Positions 49,211 to 60,411 of a stretch of 64,000 nt of DNA are shown here, piece by piece. Positions within the stretch are counted from its first letter, which is position 1. Each line of letters starts with the position of its first letter. The notes beneath the pieces were generated by a model that saw only the letters and a program-made list of their open reading frames with translations, searched no databases and had not been told where the DNA came from. Made by a program: the position numbers and the translations under genes. Source of the DNA: Uloborus plumipes (Eukaryota > Arthropoda > Arachnida > Araneae > Uloboridae); assembly GCA_038373865.1 (NCBI GenBank), contig JAXGGA010001672.1, positions 1-64,000 of the forward strand, read 5' to 3'.

Positions 49211-52200
49211 CCCTACACTGCATGGTGTTGCCAATTGGCTACAAGGACAATTTGTCCTCCTTATGAATAGCAGAATATAGTCATAAGGCAATTCAATGCA
49301 TAAAGAGCAAGTATTGGGTATATTTAAAGCAATTATCACCATTTATCCTCCATACATGGCAGCACTGGTCTGTTACATGCTCTTAAATGAATCCATATGG
49401 ATAGCTTTTAAAATCACTCAAACTACCATGTTTTGAAATTATTTTTGCAATGAAATATTTTTTTTCGTTTTTTAAAAAAATAACATGAATAAAATAAACA
49501 TTTATCTTTCGTTTACGATGCGTTTTACATCAAAATAATTATTTGGAAAAAATCTAGGACATAATACACGTCATTTGGCAACATTATGCAGTAAGCAACC
49601 AGAGAACACTTCGATTCATCTCTATAGTTCATAAAGTATGTGCTTTGTTTATGTTTTGCGCTAGCTTCTTTCTCTTTTTGGAAGGTATAATATAATCATG
49701 CGGACCCAAAAGTGGTACTTTCGGCTGTTCTACCGTTTATAAGACCTCGCAATTATCAATGCTTAGTTGATGTTCAACAGAGTGAACAAACAAAAAATCA
49801 ATAGGGAAAAGCCTTTAAAACGTGTTCATTTTAGATTTCAGTTAGCACAAACGTTGTGCTTACATGGACAAGTAAAGTCATTAATAATTTTAAAATATAG
49901 TTTTGAAAAAAAAAACTAAAAAATACGCTTTTACATTGGAATGCGCTGTGATCATCACGGGTTTCCCTCTGATTTTCAAAACTACTGAATATCCGCACTT
50001 AAGTTTACATGTACTTATAATACATCAATATGCAATACAGTTTAGCCTTTAGTATTAAAAATAATATTAAATATATTACTTTTATATTTGCAAAGAACGT
50101 AAATTTTATCTTTTATTCAGAGTTACATACATACATATATACATATAAACAAACCCACATGTGAAATTAATAAAAGCGTATTAAAAAGAGACCATTAGCT
50201 ACAGAGGAACTAGAGTTACAAACCAAAAAAAAAGAGAGAGAAAAGAAAGCAAGCTTGCGCGAGAGAGCCTCCAAAAGACATCAGATTTGACAGAATTGAT
50301 CATCGGAAAGTACAAGTACGCATAGGCGTAGCGTGACCAAAAGTTTTGGGGGGGCACAGGTCAAAATTTTCAGAAGTGCTGGTAGAGCTTTTGACCCCCC
50401 TCTCCTTCCCCTAGATTTTTCACTTAGATTTTGCGTAAGAGAAATATTCGCTCTTACACTATTCCGATGAATTGTACATACAATTTCTTCTTTTTTCTTT
50501 TTTCCCCCTCAGTTGCTAGTTTCTACCAGGGTCAGATTTAGATTTAACTTAACCAGGTCTGTCATTTGGGGGGTCAGGGGGTTGAGATATAATGTATTTG
50601 TATATAAGTAGGTGTGGTTTTTGTTATTTTCCGATGAAATTACATTGTTTTTGCACCCTTTGACATCCCCCCCCCCTGAGAAAACAGAATGGAGGGCCTG
50701 GAGTTAACGGAGCGCTGAGCAATTACAAGTATACTGCCCTTAGCCCCGACTGCATTTTCGGCAGCAGAACAATACTCTTTTCATTTTGTGTGTCTTTTTC
50801 CCTGATTAAGTCCACCGTGTTTTTTTTTTTTTTTTTCTTTTTTCGTTCTTTAATGCTCTCGATGTATTTTCTTGTTCTTCTATGGGTTGACCTTGTAGTG
50901 GCATGGGTCCCCCCGGGAAATTTTTTGAAAAATGGGCTTAAAATTCTGCATTTTGAGGCCTTATATGAAGTAGTTGAGATTAAAAATATGTGAGGAAAAA
51001 CGAGGCAAACAAAAACTTTTTTAAAATTTTACACTCGATCGTAATAAAAATGGCCTGTGCTTCCAAAAACCGCTGACATAGACATTAATCAACAAGGAAT
51101 AAGAGCGAGAGAAAAGAGGAAGGGGATTACAAATATTAAATCTGAGAAATTGCTGAAATGTTGCATATTTAACTAAGTTATTTTCAGGGGTAAAATTTGC
51201 AATAGCAATTAAGAACACTGCTTTGATCCTAGTGACCCAACTTGATATCTAATATAGGAAGAAATAGATCACTCTTTGAAAGAAAAAAAAAAGAGTATAA
51301 AGGTAAGCAAAAAATAGACAAACACGCACTCATTAAAATTATGAAAATACAACTGTAGCAAAAAATAGCAAACAACGAAATAAATCAAAGTTATATTAAT
51401 AAAAAAGGGAACACAAGGAAAAAGCAGGGAAAAAAGAAACAAAATTAAAACAAAAAAAATGGTTAAAACAAATATCTTTGCTCAATCAGGAATAAGTTAT
51501 ATTACAATGACAAAGGTTGAAAGAATTCAAAGGTAAATTCAAAAAAAGAAAAAAAAGAGAGAGAGAGAATGTATTGAAGACGATCATAAGCAAAATCATT
51601 AGTATTCTTAAGTTTATCGTAGCTTATAAGTACAAACACGTTCTTAACAATGTAGTTAAGTACTACACAAACTACATAACGTAAAATAGTTTTAAAAGAT
51701 GAAAAAATGATGCATTTTTATTTATTATGCATTATGAGAGAATTTTAGTCATTAGCCTGCATTTAGCATTTAATTTCTCTTTGATGTGTTATGACTGACA
51801 AATGCTCGAAAAAAGCGCTTAAACGTTGAAATTTTTGATTTGGGGAAACAAAAATTCTGTGCTAAAATCCATCTTTTATTACAAAAATTGACTTTTCACT
51901 GCAATACACAAGGTAAAGAGATCATCTTTTATTTTTCTCTCTCTTACAATGAGCCAGATTTTATGAAAAAAGTACTTTCTAGTTAAAATTATTTTCTAAT
52001 ATAATAAGCAGTGACATATAGTTATAAAATTTATGCCTGAAAAAGTTTCATATGAGGCAGTGAGAAGCAATGGGATGTACTCGTAAGTGCCAAAAATAAA
52101 AATATGGAATAGTAAAGTCAAAGGTAGGAGAACCTCTGATCTCTTTTGGGGATAGAGATGGTACTAGTAGTCCTGATAAATGCTGATCTATAGCAAGACT

Positions 52201-53133
52201 CAGAAACCTTTTTCCGGTGAAAGCCTACCAAAGGTCTGATCTCTTAACGTGTTTCCTCAAAACTTGAATTTTTCCTTTGCTTCTTACTGCCTTATACAAA
52301 ATAGCATGATTTGTGATTCCACACTTCTCCGAATTATTATTTTAGCAGTACAATAATCATGGAGGGAGAAAGTCAGGATAAAATATGGTACACGGGGTGG
52401 GGGGGAGGTGGGGGTACACCTTTTAGAGGCCGTTCATTTAACATTATTGGCAATCCTAAAGATTGTTTTGACTAAACAAATTCCCTTCAGACGGTAATTC
52501 TGGCTACGTTAGTGGCTAACCAGTAACGAAAACTGAAACAATCTTTTTCAAGATTTTCGTCCCTGTTTCGGAAAAAATAAAGAGCCAAATATTGAAAATT
52601 TTAACAGTAGGCCTATATTCCCTTTTGCCCCCCCCCCCCCCTCAAACATGCGTTATAATACTTAAGTAAAATTAATGAAAAAAAAAACTGTAAATGAGAC
52701 TCTGATTTTGATTTTCGTTTCGATTTCACAAAACCTCAGGTTCTAAATTTTCAGTGTCCATCAAGTTGGGGGGGGGGGGGGCACGTGCCCCCCTGTGCCC
52801 CCCCCCCCCCCGACGCTACGCTTATGCAAGTACGTATAAAAAATAATGTAAAATGTCAAAATGTAAAGGATTACAAGAGTACAGTGCACCAAATGTTCAA
52901 TTCCTCTATTTTTTTTACAAAAAAGAACTAATTTCAAGACTATCATTTACAATCATTTTTATCTGTTGAATGCATGGTGTAGCCATTTGGCAACAAAACT
53001 ATTTTTAATTAGAAAGGGGTGAAAATTTAGAGTTAAATTTTTTAAAATATTTTTCCATGTTTTCTTATTACATTGTCATTGACAAACACATATATTTTTT
53101 TCTACGAAAAATAAAAAATCATGCAGTGTAGGG
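49211..53133. mobile_element. piggyBac-like element, middle level of nest
   Basis: The ends CCCTACACTGCATG are inverted and exact over 14 bp, flanked by TTAA (49207-49210 and 53134-53137). Subterminal GCATGGTGTTGCCAATTGGC has a related copy, GCATGGTGTAGCCATTTGGC, near the right end. It is about 1.4 kb without the inner hAT. No transposase seen. Confidence 0.88.
50321..52826. mobile_element. Inner hAT element of the nest
   Basis: The ends CATAGGCGTAGCG and CGCTACGCTTATG are flanked by the perfect duplication CAAGTACG (50313-50320 and 52827-52834). Long G/C runs lie at both ends (for example around 52768-52811, where a G-run, CACGTG and C-runs form a near-palindrome). It is 2.5 kb with no recognised transposase. 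Confidence 0.9.
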
Positions 53134-53253
53134 TTAAAGTCAAGGTTGTAAAAATTCAAAATTTGGACTTCAACTCTCAACAACACCCCCCCCCCTTCCC
53201 GAAGAGCCTGTCCCGTATTCACAGTTCTTAAATCTTTCAACCCTGGTACACAT

Positions 53254-53985
53254 TGTATACATTGCATATTATAAAACTAAGAAAAAAGTTAAGAAATTAA
53301 GATTGTTTAACAATAAATTGATGGTTGAGACAAACTTGAAACTTGTACACATATATTTTTAAAAAAAGGAGCAAAAGAATTTTCGAAGTGAATCGAGAGA
53401 GTGAGGATGAAAAGTTTCAAGGTTAAATGCCTATTGCAAAAATATATACTGTAATTATGTTAGGAAGAATTAGTGAATACAAATAAAGAGAAAAAAATCA
53501 TAATATTCTATTTAGATTAGTCCCCGAAAAGGTTATTTTTGGATAGGGGAACAAAGGAGGCAGCTGACACATTTCCCCACTTTGTAACATCATCTGCTCA
53601 AGTTTCTTTGTTTTTTCTTTTGTTTTTGTTTTTTTTGAAATATTTTTTTTATTTGTTTATTTATCCATTTATTTATTATTTATTTATTTATTCTTGTAAA
53701 ATTTCAAGTATAGTGTCTTTCACACAGAAAAGTGATTGATCAAAGGGAGCGACTATTAAGTTATATTTTATTCCTCAAAATACATGAATACAGTTGTTAG
53801 TTTTAATTTATGCCCAAAATGTCTTTTTCCCAAAGCAAGACTTTCAGGTTCATGCTTGGTTATGAAAAATGGAAACCATTTGAAATGTAACTAGGGCTGT
53901 TTATTAAAGAATGATCTCAATTTTGTTTTCTGGTAAATAAAATATCAAAGTTCAGAAAACGAATAATGTATGTGTATGCAATGAG
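53254..53985. other. Intergenic, no gene seen
   Basis: AT-rich, with a low-complexity T-rich stretch around 53600-53700. Nothing recognisable. Confidence 0.5.
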
Positions 53986-54253
53986 TTATTATGGACTCCT
54001 CAGTTAGGAATAGCCAATGATCGAGCCGGAGGCAAAAATCCTCTTAATGTAGCTAAGATAGCGTACAAACTGGTAGATAAAGTGAATTTATCTTACCAGC
54101 GAGCGTCCGCAAACCATGGTGCGGTTCAACTCAAAATTTGAAGGCAAAAGCTGGGTAATATGCTACCAGTTTGTTGGCTATCTTAGCTACATTAAGAGGA
54201 TTTTTGCCTCCGGCTCGATCATTGGCTATTCCTAACTGAGGAGTCCATAATAA
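53986..54253. mobile_element. Small palindromic MITE, family member 2
   Basis: An almost perfect inverted repeat. The left arm, starting TTATTATGGACTCCTCAG and running to about 54062 (GTAGCTAAGATAGC), is matched by the right arm ending at 54253. The spacer is about 115 bp. It shares terminal sequence CTC-TCAGTT-GGAATAGCCA with 43877-44112. Confidence 0.85.
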
Positions 54254-54509
54254 GGACGAAACTGCAGTCTTAGGATGCTATGATCGAGCTGTGGGTGCAT
54301 TTGCTTTAATGTATGTGTAATTTCATAACTGAAAACTGTTTGGCTAAAATTTAAGGGTCATGACATCAGTAATATGACCTTGTCAGCCATCCAAGTACAT
54401 ATAGTAAGGCTCGCAGTAGTATCATACGTTTGTTAACAGTTACATAGAAACAAAATTATTTTTAAGGTTTTCTTGAGCAAACATTTTTAATGAGATTTTT
54501 GGAAAGTTA

Positions 54510-55457
54510 CCCAAGCAGAACAAAAGCGTTCAAAACACGTTCTGCAACACGTACAGAGCGCACCAGCCGGCACGTTCAAAACACATTCTCGCAGCACGTG
54601 TTGTCAACGTCTATGTGTCTCATCGATCGATGGTAATATGACACGTCGAAATCTGGTGTTGACCACCTTTTTTTGTCCCAGTTTTGAACGTGGAATGATA
54701 GGTTATATTTAGGTTCTGGAAATACGTTTGTTTTCAGTGCTCCCCAGCTAAAAAAGTATACTACGTATACCCCACTATCCGGGGCCGTGACGTGTTTTAA
54801 CCGTGACGTCATTTTTGATCCGCCATTTTTGATCCATGATCGTCGCCATCTTGGTTTTAATTATTTAATTACTTAATTAATTAAATTAATTTAATTATTG
54901 ATTGTTTAATTACTTTGAATTTAATATATTCATTCCGCGGGATTCGAACGCGGGTCCCTTGCGACTCCAGCAGGACACGCTAACCACTAGACGCTACTTG
55001 ATCTTATCGAGGGAGAAAAATAATACTTAAAAGGAAATTTTTTTGCAGGAGGCGCCATCTATGAAAGACTAAAGGCGTAAATCATATCATTTTATTAGTA
55101 TGAATATAATTTTTTTTACTGAAATGCATGTAAATCTGATTAGGATCTTGGGAGAAAGAGTTGTTTAGGATAAAACTTAAAGTTTCTGCAGATATAATTC
55201 CTCCCCCCTTTCTAAAAAGCAGCAATTCACGACCTCAATTCTGAGAAATTAAGCACCTCCTTAAGCACTGAAATAACACCGTGATAATATTACTGTTTTT
55301 GCACGTCAAATATCACGTTCTTTAAGCACTGAAATGACACCGTGATAATATTACTGTTTTTACACGACGAATATAACGTTCAAGGGACACTTAGCACCGT
55401 TATTTGACCAATAACACCATTTTTGCACCAAATTTGAACGTTCTGGTGCTGCTGGGG
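54510..55457. mobile_element. TA-flanked MITE carrying a tRNA-like segment
   Basis: The left end CCCAAGCAGAAC and the complement of the right end, CCCCAGCAGCACCAGAACG, are inverted and flanked by TA, and the intact copy at 38512-38782 confirms the insertion point. CACGTTC/GAACGT motifs and an imperfect duplication (TAACACCGTGATAATATTAC-like, 55270-55370) lie inside. A partial relative is at 14267-14503. Confidence 0.8.
54935..54998 (-). pseudogene. tRNA-like sequence (SINE head or tRNA pseudogene)
   Basis: Read on the minus strand, GTAGCGTCTAGTGGTTAGCG gives a D-arm with an A-box. CCTGCTGGAGTCGCAAGG resembles an anticodon arm with a mispair, and GCGTTCGAATCCCGCGG a B-box/T-arm whose 5' stem strand is altered. 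The acceptor stem does not close. Likely a tRNA-derived relic rather than a functional tRNA. Confidence 0.55.
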
Positions 55458-55627
55458 TATCTAGCAGTTTATTTTTAAAAAGTGAAAATTCTAAATTAAA
55501 AGTAGTTTCAGTGTTACAATGCTTGCGAGACTATGATGCCGCTAAAAAAAAATTTCTACTAAAGCATTATCTTGTAATCTATTAACTTCAAATTGGAATT
55601 CATGTCTTTTATTATAAATTGTAGTAA

Positions 55628-57389
55628 GCTTAGATTTATCTCTTCATGTCTTTTTTACGTTTCAAAAATCGAAATACACGGCGCTTTCTCTCCTCCAGAG
55701 GCAATGGCGGAAGTGATTTTGAAGGATGTATCCAAAAATGACCTCCAGCATGTCTTCAAAGACAGGAAAAAAAAACGCTGAATGCTGAATTTTATTTAAT
55801 GAAGATCAATTTGAAAAATGCCATCAACATTTGAAGGATTAGTTTATATAATTATGTTTTATTAATTTATAATCATTCTTTGTTGAACAGCCCAAGTACA
55901 ATTATTTCATACAATTATTTTAATATATTATGTCGAAACAAACTTGGGAGTCACTGTTGATTTTTCTGTAAGAAAAAAATACTGCTTTCTTTTGGTGAAG
56001 AGAGTTCAGTTCATAAGGCAGTTGAGAAAACAAAGCATCAATTTACAAAATTGCAGCCTCCCCCCCCCCCTAGTGATATTTGATACTTACTGTCAAGAGC
56101 TGCCAACTGCTACGAAAAAACGTAATTTCTATGAACTACAGCATAAACCTAGTATTTTACTAAAATTTTAGATTTTTTGTTTTGTTCTTCTTTTACAATA
56201 CGCGAAAAAAAAAATCGATCAGTACAAATAATATCCATCTTACCACCATTTAGATAATTTGCTTCTGTTTTTAATAATGTTCCAACTTTTGTTGAAAATA
56301 AACAAAATTAAATTGTCACAATAAATGATTAAAAGTACGAAATTAATTTTTTTTTAAAGAAACTTATTTGTCTCATTGTAAATTTAAACAGCAAAAACTA
56401 GCGTACTGAAACAAAAAACAGGCCTTGCATGTAGTACTTATGAGTATTTGATTGAAAATGAGGAGATCGAACTAAAATACAGATAGTACTTTCGTTTAAT
56501 AATCAGGAATGAAAGTACTTAGAAAATCAAAATGATGTAATTCAACAATTATCAAAAATCCTTAGAGTTTTTTTTGTCAGAATGTCAATGAAGCATACAA
56601 ATTTCGAATCAAAATAATTAGTTTAAAATAACTATCCATATTTTATTAGCCACAAGGAAAGTTAGATATATTTGATCTAAATGAGGTTTAAAAAAAATAA
56701 GGGGGATGTCGTTTGCATGAACACCCCGAACTAAAATTTTTGGGAGGGGGTGAGTCTCAATTTACTGAATGAAACTTCGAATTGCACCAAGTGATAAAAT
56801 ACGACCATGGACGCGTACCTATACATCTAATAAGAAAATATAATATATGAATGAAGAAACAAAAAACCCCACAATCTTTCACTTTTATCTGCTAATTTAC
56901 TGAATTATCAGACCAAATGTGCGAACGAGGATTTTTTGGAAGGTCATAGTGGATATTGGAGTGTCCTCGGTCGTTTGTTTTAAACAAATAAATTTTAAAG
57001 TTTTTAGTTTAGTCAACGATGCAATTGCCCTCGTTACCAGCAACCTTTTGCCACGTAATGCACAAATTTTCCCTCCGGATAGAAAGAAACTAATCTGTTT
57101 CTGAGCAAAATATCTAGAAATCGACAAATTTTAAGTTTTTTGTCACTTATAGAAAGCAATCAAGGGAAATCAAATGGCGCAGTGTCAGGTGAGCTTGGTA
57201 GGCTGAAGCAGCCCAATCCTGCTCTTTAATTTTTAAGGACTTGACATGTGCAGTACAGTGTGGTTTTCTTTGTTATCATATTTCAGAATCACTCCTTTCC
57301 TGATGATATCAGTGGAAACATTCTCACCACAAATTATACCATTTGATTTTCTTTTCTTCCGATAGCTAAAATAGTTTCTATGAGACAAA
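55628..57389. other. Intergenic, no confident gene
   Basis: Mostly AT-rich. A short frame at 55680-55780 (AMAEVILKDVSKNDLQHVFK) faintly resembles the C-terminus of Tc1/mariner-type transposases but is too short to call. Confidence 0.4.
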
Positions 57390-57391
57390 TA

Positions 57392-58668
57392 GGGGAGAAT
57401 GGGGCACATGTGAGCAAACGCTATTTTACACAATTAACAGAAGAGAGAAATCTGAAAAAAAATGTATATTGATGGTAACACAAGTATACTATATCCTGCC
57501 TGAAATTTCAAAGATCTAAACCATTTTGTGTTTTAGTTATCAAAGATCTTATGTTTTGGAAGGTGCTAATATACTTTTATGTTCCAGTTCTCGAAGTAAA
57601 AACACATCCAAAACAATTTTTTTTGTGATTTGAATTTTATTCGTCTTAAAGTCTCATTAATAAGGAAATTTTTCATGCACTAGTTTTTTTTAATTGAAAA
57701 AAAAAAAATATAGTTTTTTTATCAAATTAGGCCTAAGTTGAGATAAGGGGCACATGTGAACACATTATGTAGGGGCAGATGTGAACAGTTCATCTGTGCC
57801 CCATAATGGTATTTAGTTATTTCAATTTCAAAAATTGTTGATTTTTTCATATATTGATTAGTGTAATTAAGAAATATTGAATAATTAAAAGTTTCAATGT
57901 TCAAGATTTAATTAAAATCTGAAAGAGTTGCGAAGAAAAGAAAGTTAAACTTGCTAAATTGTTGAAAAAGGAACAGTTGAAAAAGAACAGTTGCAGTAAG
58001 TGACGCTGAGTCCGACATCAGTTTTGAAGACCGTAACTATCAAGAAATTTGTGCAGAAGTCAACATTGCACCAGAAAATTTAACTATGAATGACTTTGTC
58101 CTTGTAGAATTCACTACCAAAAATACAAAAATTCACTATGAATGAAACTTTTATGTTTCCAAAAACCGATGATACATCGACGGTAAACACTGATGATATT
58201 CTGTTAAAATTACTCCACCTACAATTTAAGGTGGCACATGTCAAACTACATCTTCTGTTTCTTTTTCTGTAAAACTTGAAGGCTACAATGTTCGTTGAAT
58301 TGAGTCAATTAATCACGTTGAATGAATATCTTGATATTTTCATTGTAAGTGTTTGTTAATGTGTAATAAGCAGTGTACTTAAAAATATGCAAAGGTATAT
58401 TTTTTTTCCATTTAATGTATCCGTGTTTACTTGTGCTACAGGTGTGTTTACAAGTGCCCCCCTACTGGGGCAGATGTGAACAAAATTTAACATATTTTTG
58501 ACTTACTTTTTTTGGCTGGAATTCAGTGTTGAAGAAGATAGGTAACTGCATGAAAATATTAGCAAATGTTTGATTTATCATGTATAGCACTTGTTTCCTT
58601 TATATCTCAAATTAATAATGAAAAATATACGAAATGCCATTTTTGTTCACATGTGCTCCTCTCTCCCC
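57392..58668. mobile_element. TA-flanked element with GGGGCACATGTGAAC motifs
   Basis: The left end GGGGAGAATGGGGCACATGT and the complement of the right end, GGGGAGAGAGGAGCACATGT, are inverted and flanked by TA (57390-57391 and 58669-58670). The motif GGGGCA(C/G)ATGTGAAC recurs inside (about 57749, 57772 and 58469). A protein remnant lies at 57999-58145. Confidence 0.8.
57999..58145 (+). pseudogene. TE protein C-terminal remnant
   Basis: 49 codons reading SDAESDISFEDRNYQEICAE, then MNDFVLVEFTTKNTKIHYE and a stop. An acidic stretch followed by a DFVLVEF-T-K----Y strand is reminiscent of C-termini of some DNA-transposon proteins (for example pogo-type). No catalytic part is present. The assignment is tentative. 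Confidence 0.35.
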
Positions 58669-59305
58669 TACTTGAAAATTTGGCTTGTATCCATTTTGCT
58701 CCAAAAATTGATTGATTTTTTTGAATATTTGGGATTGAAAATTTGCATACTAGGTGGCTAAAGCTGTTAATAACGAGGGTAATTTCATCGTTGATTAAAA
58801 ATAAAAACGTTAAAACAATTTTCTGATTGAAAAAAGAAAGAAAACGACATTACTTTCCAGTCTCCTTAATACATAAATACTCAAAATAACTTAAATTTTT
58901 CATTTGTTAATATAGGACTAATTAACCTAATTCGAAGCTAACCATAAATTATGTCACACTTACTGTCAACAAATTTTACTTTGTCTTAAAGTTTCCTACT
59001 TCACCTTATCCCTCTACCCTTTGTCACGTATCATGCTATTTTTCAATTAAATTTACGCGATGTCACACTTCTTGTTACCACCTCCCGCCCCCTTGTAACC
59101 CCCCCCCCCCCCAAACTGTAACTGTGTCATTATCTCCCCATCAAAACGTGACACCATTCTTAGACTGCCCCGTAACCCATTTTTTAACAAACTAATTCCG
59201 TATTAGTGGGTACATTTGCTTTAGCTAACCTATCCTTATACCTCGGGGTACCCATCCCTCTCATTGTCGAGGGCGTTCCCAAAAAAAGTTAACGGCATAG
59301 TCTAC
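58669..59305. other. Intergenic, no gene seen
   Basis: AT-rich with a C-run near 59099. Nothing recognisable. Confidence 0.5.
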
Positions 59306-59400
59306 CAGTGGCGTATATAGGTTTTTATTTTGGAGGGGGCTCATATCATCAAGATTTGCCCCCCCCCCTCCCCCCCACTTTCTTTCTTTTCTTTTTAACT
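59306..59400. mobile_element. Orphan left end of a hAT element
   Basis: CAGTGGCGTATATAGG followed by G- and C-runs looks like a hAT terminus of the CAGTGGCGTA type. A vaguely similar inverted end near 62680-62693 lacks a matching 8-bp duplication, so the right boundary is unknown. Confidence 0.4.
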
Positions 59401-59928
59401 GTAAGACAGGTAGAATTAAAATATTGTAATTTTTGGAAAATATAGAAAATTACGGAGTTTTAGATTCCCCCCAAAACTTTTTTCAAAATTGTAATTATTT
59501 TAGGCTACTTTTGATGACGTTGGAGGATCAAGACTCCTGTGGGAAACTTACTGAAACTTAAATTATAAACACGTAATTTCAGGCTACTTTAGTGACGTTA
59601 AAGGAATTGAGAAGACTTGTGGTATCTCTCCTGAAATATTTCGACACTGAAACACAACTCAGGATATATTTTTTCATGATAGAGTAAAAAAGAAATGAGG
59701 CTTTTTTTTTTTTTTTTTTGAACTGAAGTCTCATTTAAGTTATCTTTGGGAAGGAAAAGTTCAAAACCCTCCCCTAAAAGATTTTCGAAATTTAGATGCG
59801 CAATTTCGCGTTCTCTTTGGAGACGTTAAGAGACAAAAAGTGGTTAGGTTATTTCAAAATCTCCCTTTGAAAATTTTCAAAATGAAAAGCTTAAACCATC
59901 TTTACTTAAATAGAAAAGTTAAACCACA

Positions 59929-60113
59929 GCACACGAATCCTGCCTCTTCTCTTGACGGTATTAAAGATAACCTAAATAAAAATGTTTTAAAGCATTAATT
60001 TCGAAACTTTTCGGGAGAGAGTCCTTGCTAACGTTACTACCGTCTTTGGTAGTTGCACCTTCTCTTGACGGTATCTTTAATACCGTCAAGAGAAGAAGCA
60101 GGATTCGGGCGCT
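59929..60113. repeat. Inverted repeat around TACCGTCAAGAGAAG
   Basis: CAGCACACGAATCCTGCCTC followed by TTCTCTTGACGGTATTAAA is repeated in inverse orientation at 60072-60113. A shorter perfect palindrome, CTTCTCTTGACGGTA/TACCGTCAAGAGAAG, lies at 60059-60096. It suggests a small foldback or MITE remnant. Confidence 0.6.
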
Positions 60114-60411
60114 GTGCCCCGAAATTTTGCGGCGTTGAAGCTTCAAAAATGCGATCTTTAGTTCTATTTTTTGAAACTGAAGGTTCAAAAATTTACTTTT
60201 AGCAGAGGTGCCCATTACCCCCAAGAGCAAAAACTTATCATCCTAGAATTCCACGATGATCCCTCTAAAAACGAGAACCACAAGTGAAAGAAAAAGAAAA
60301 CAAAAACTTTTAAAAACGCCCCTTAAAAATAATTCAATAGCGCCGCTTGCGCCATGATTCTTGATGGGAACAAATGCTTTTAGGCTTTGTTTGACAACAT
60401 TTAGGATAATA

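Larger units (their letters stand above)
47900..53245. mobile_element. Outer hAT element of a triple nest
   Basis: The ends CAGGGTTGCCAGACGTCCCG and, as complement of the right end, CAGGGTTGAAAGATTTAAG are flanked by the perfect 8-bp duplication GTACACAT (47892-47899 and 53246-53253). An ACGGGACAG motif occurs subterminally at both ends. Without the inserted piggyBac-like element (49211-53133) it would be about 1.4 kb. It has no transposase. Confidence 0.9.
54410..55627 (+). repeat. Dispersed repeat copy split by a MITE
   Basis: 54410-54509 and 55458-55627 together match 38512-38782. The junction corresponds to GTTATCTAGC in the intact copy. Confidence 0.85.

Noticed and set aside
55593..55781. 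Possible Tc1/mariner transposase C-terminus (AMAEVILKDVSKNDLQHVFK)
   Set aside because: About 35 residues only, no adjacent core or terminal repeats; similarity too weak to call.
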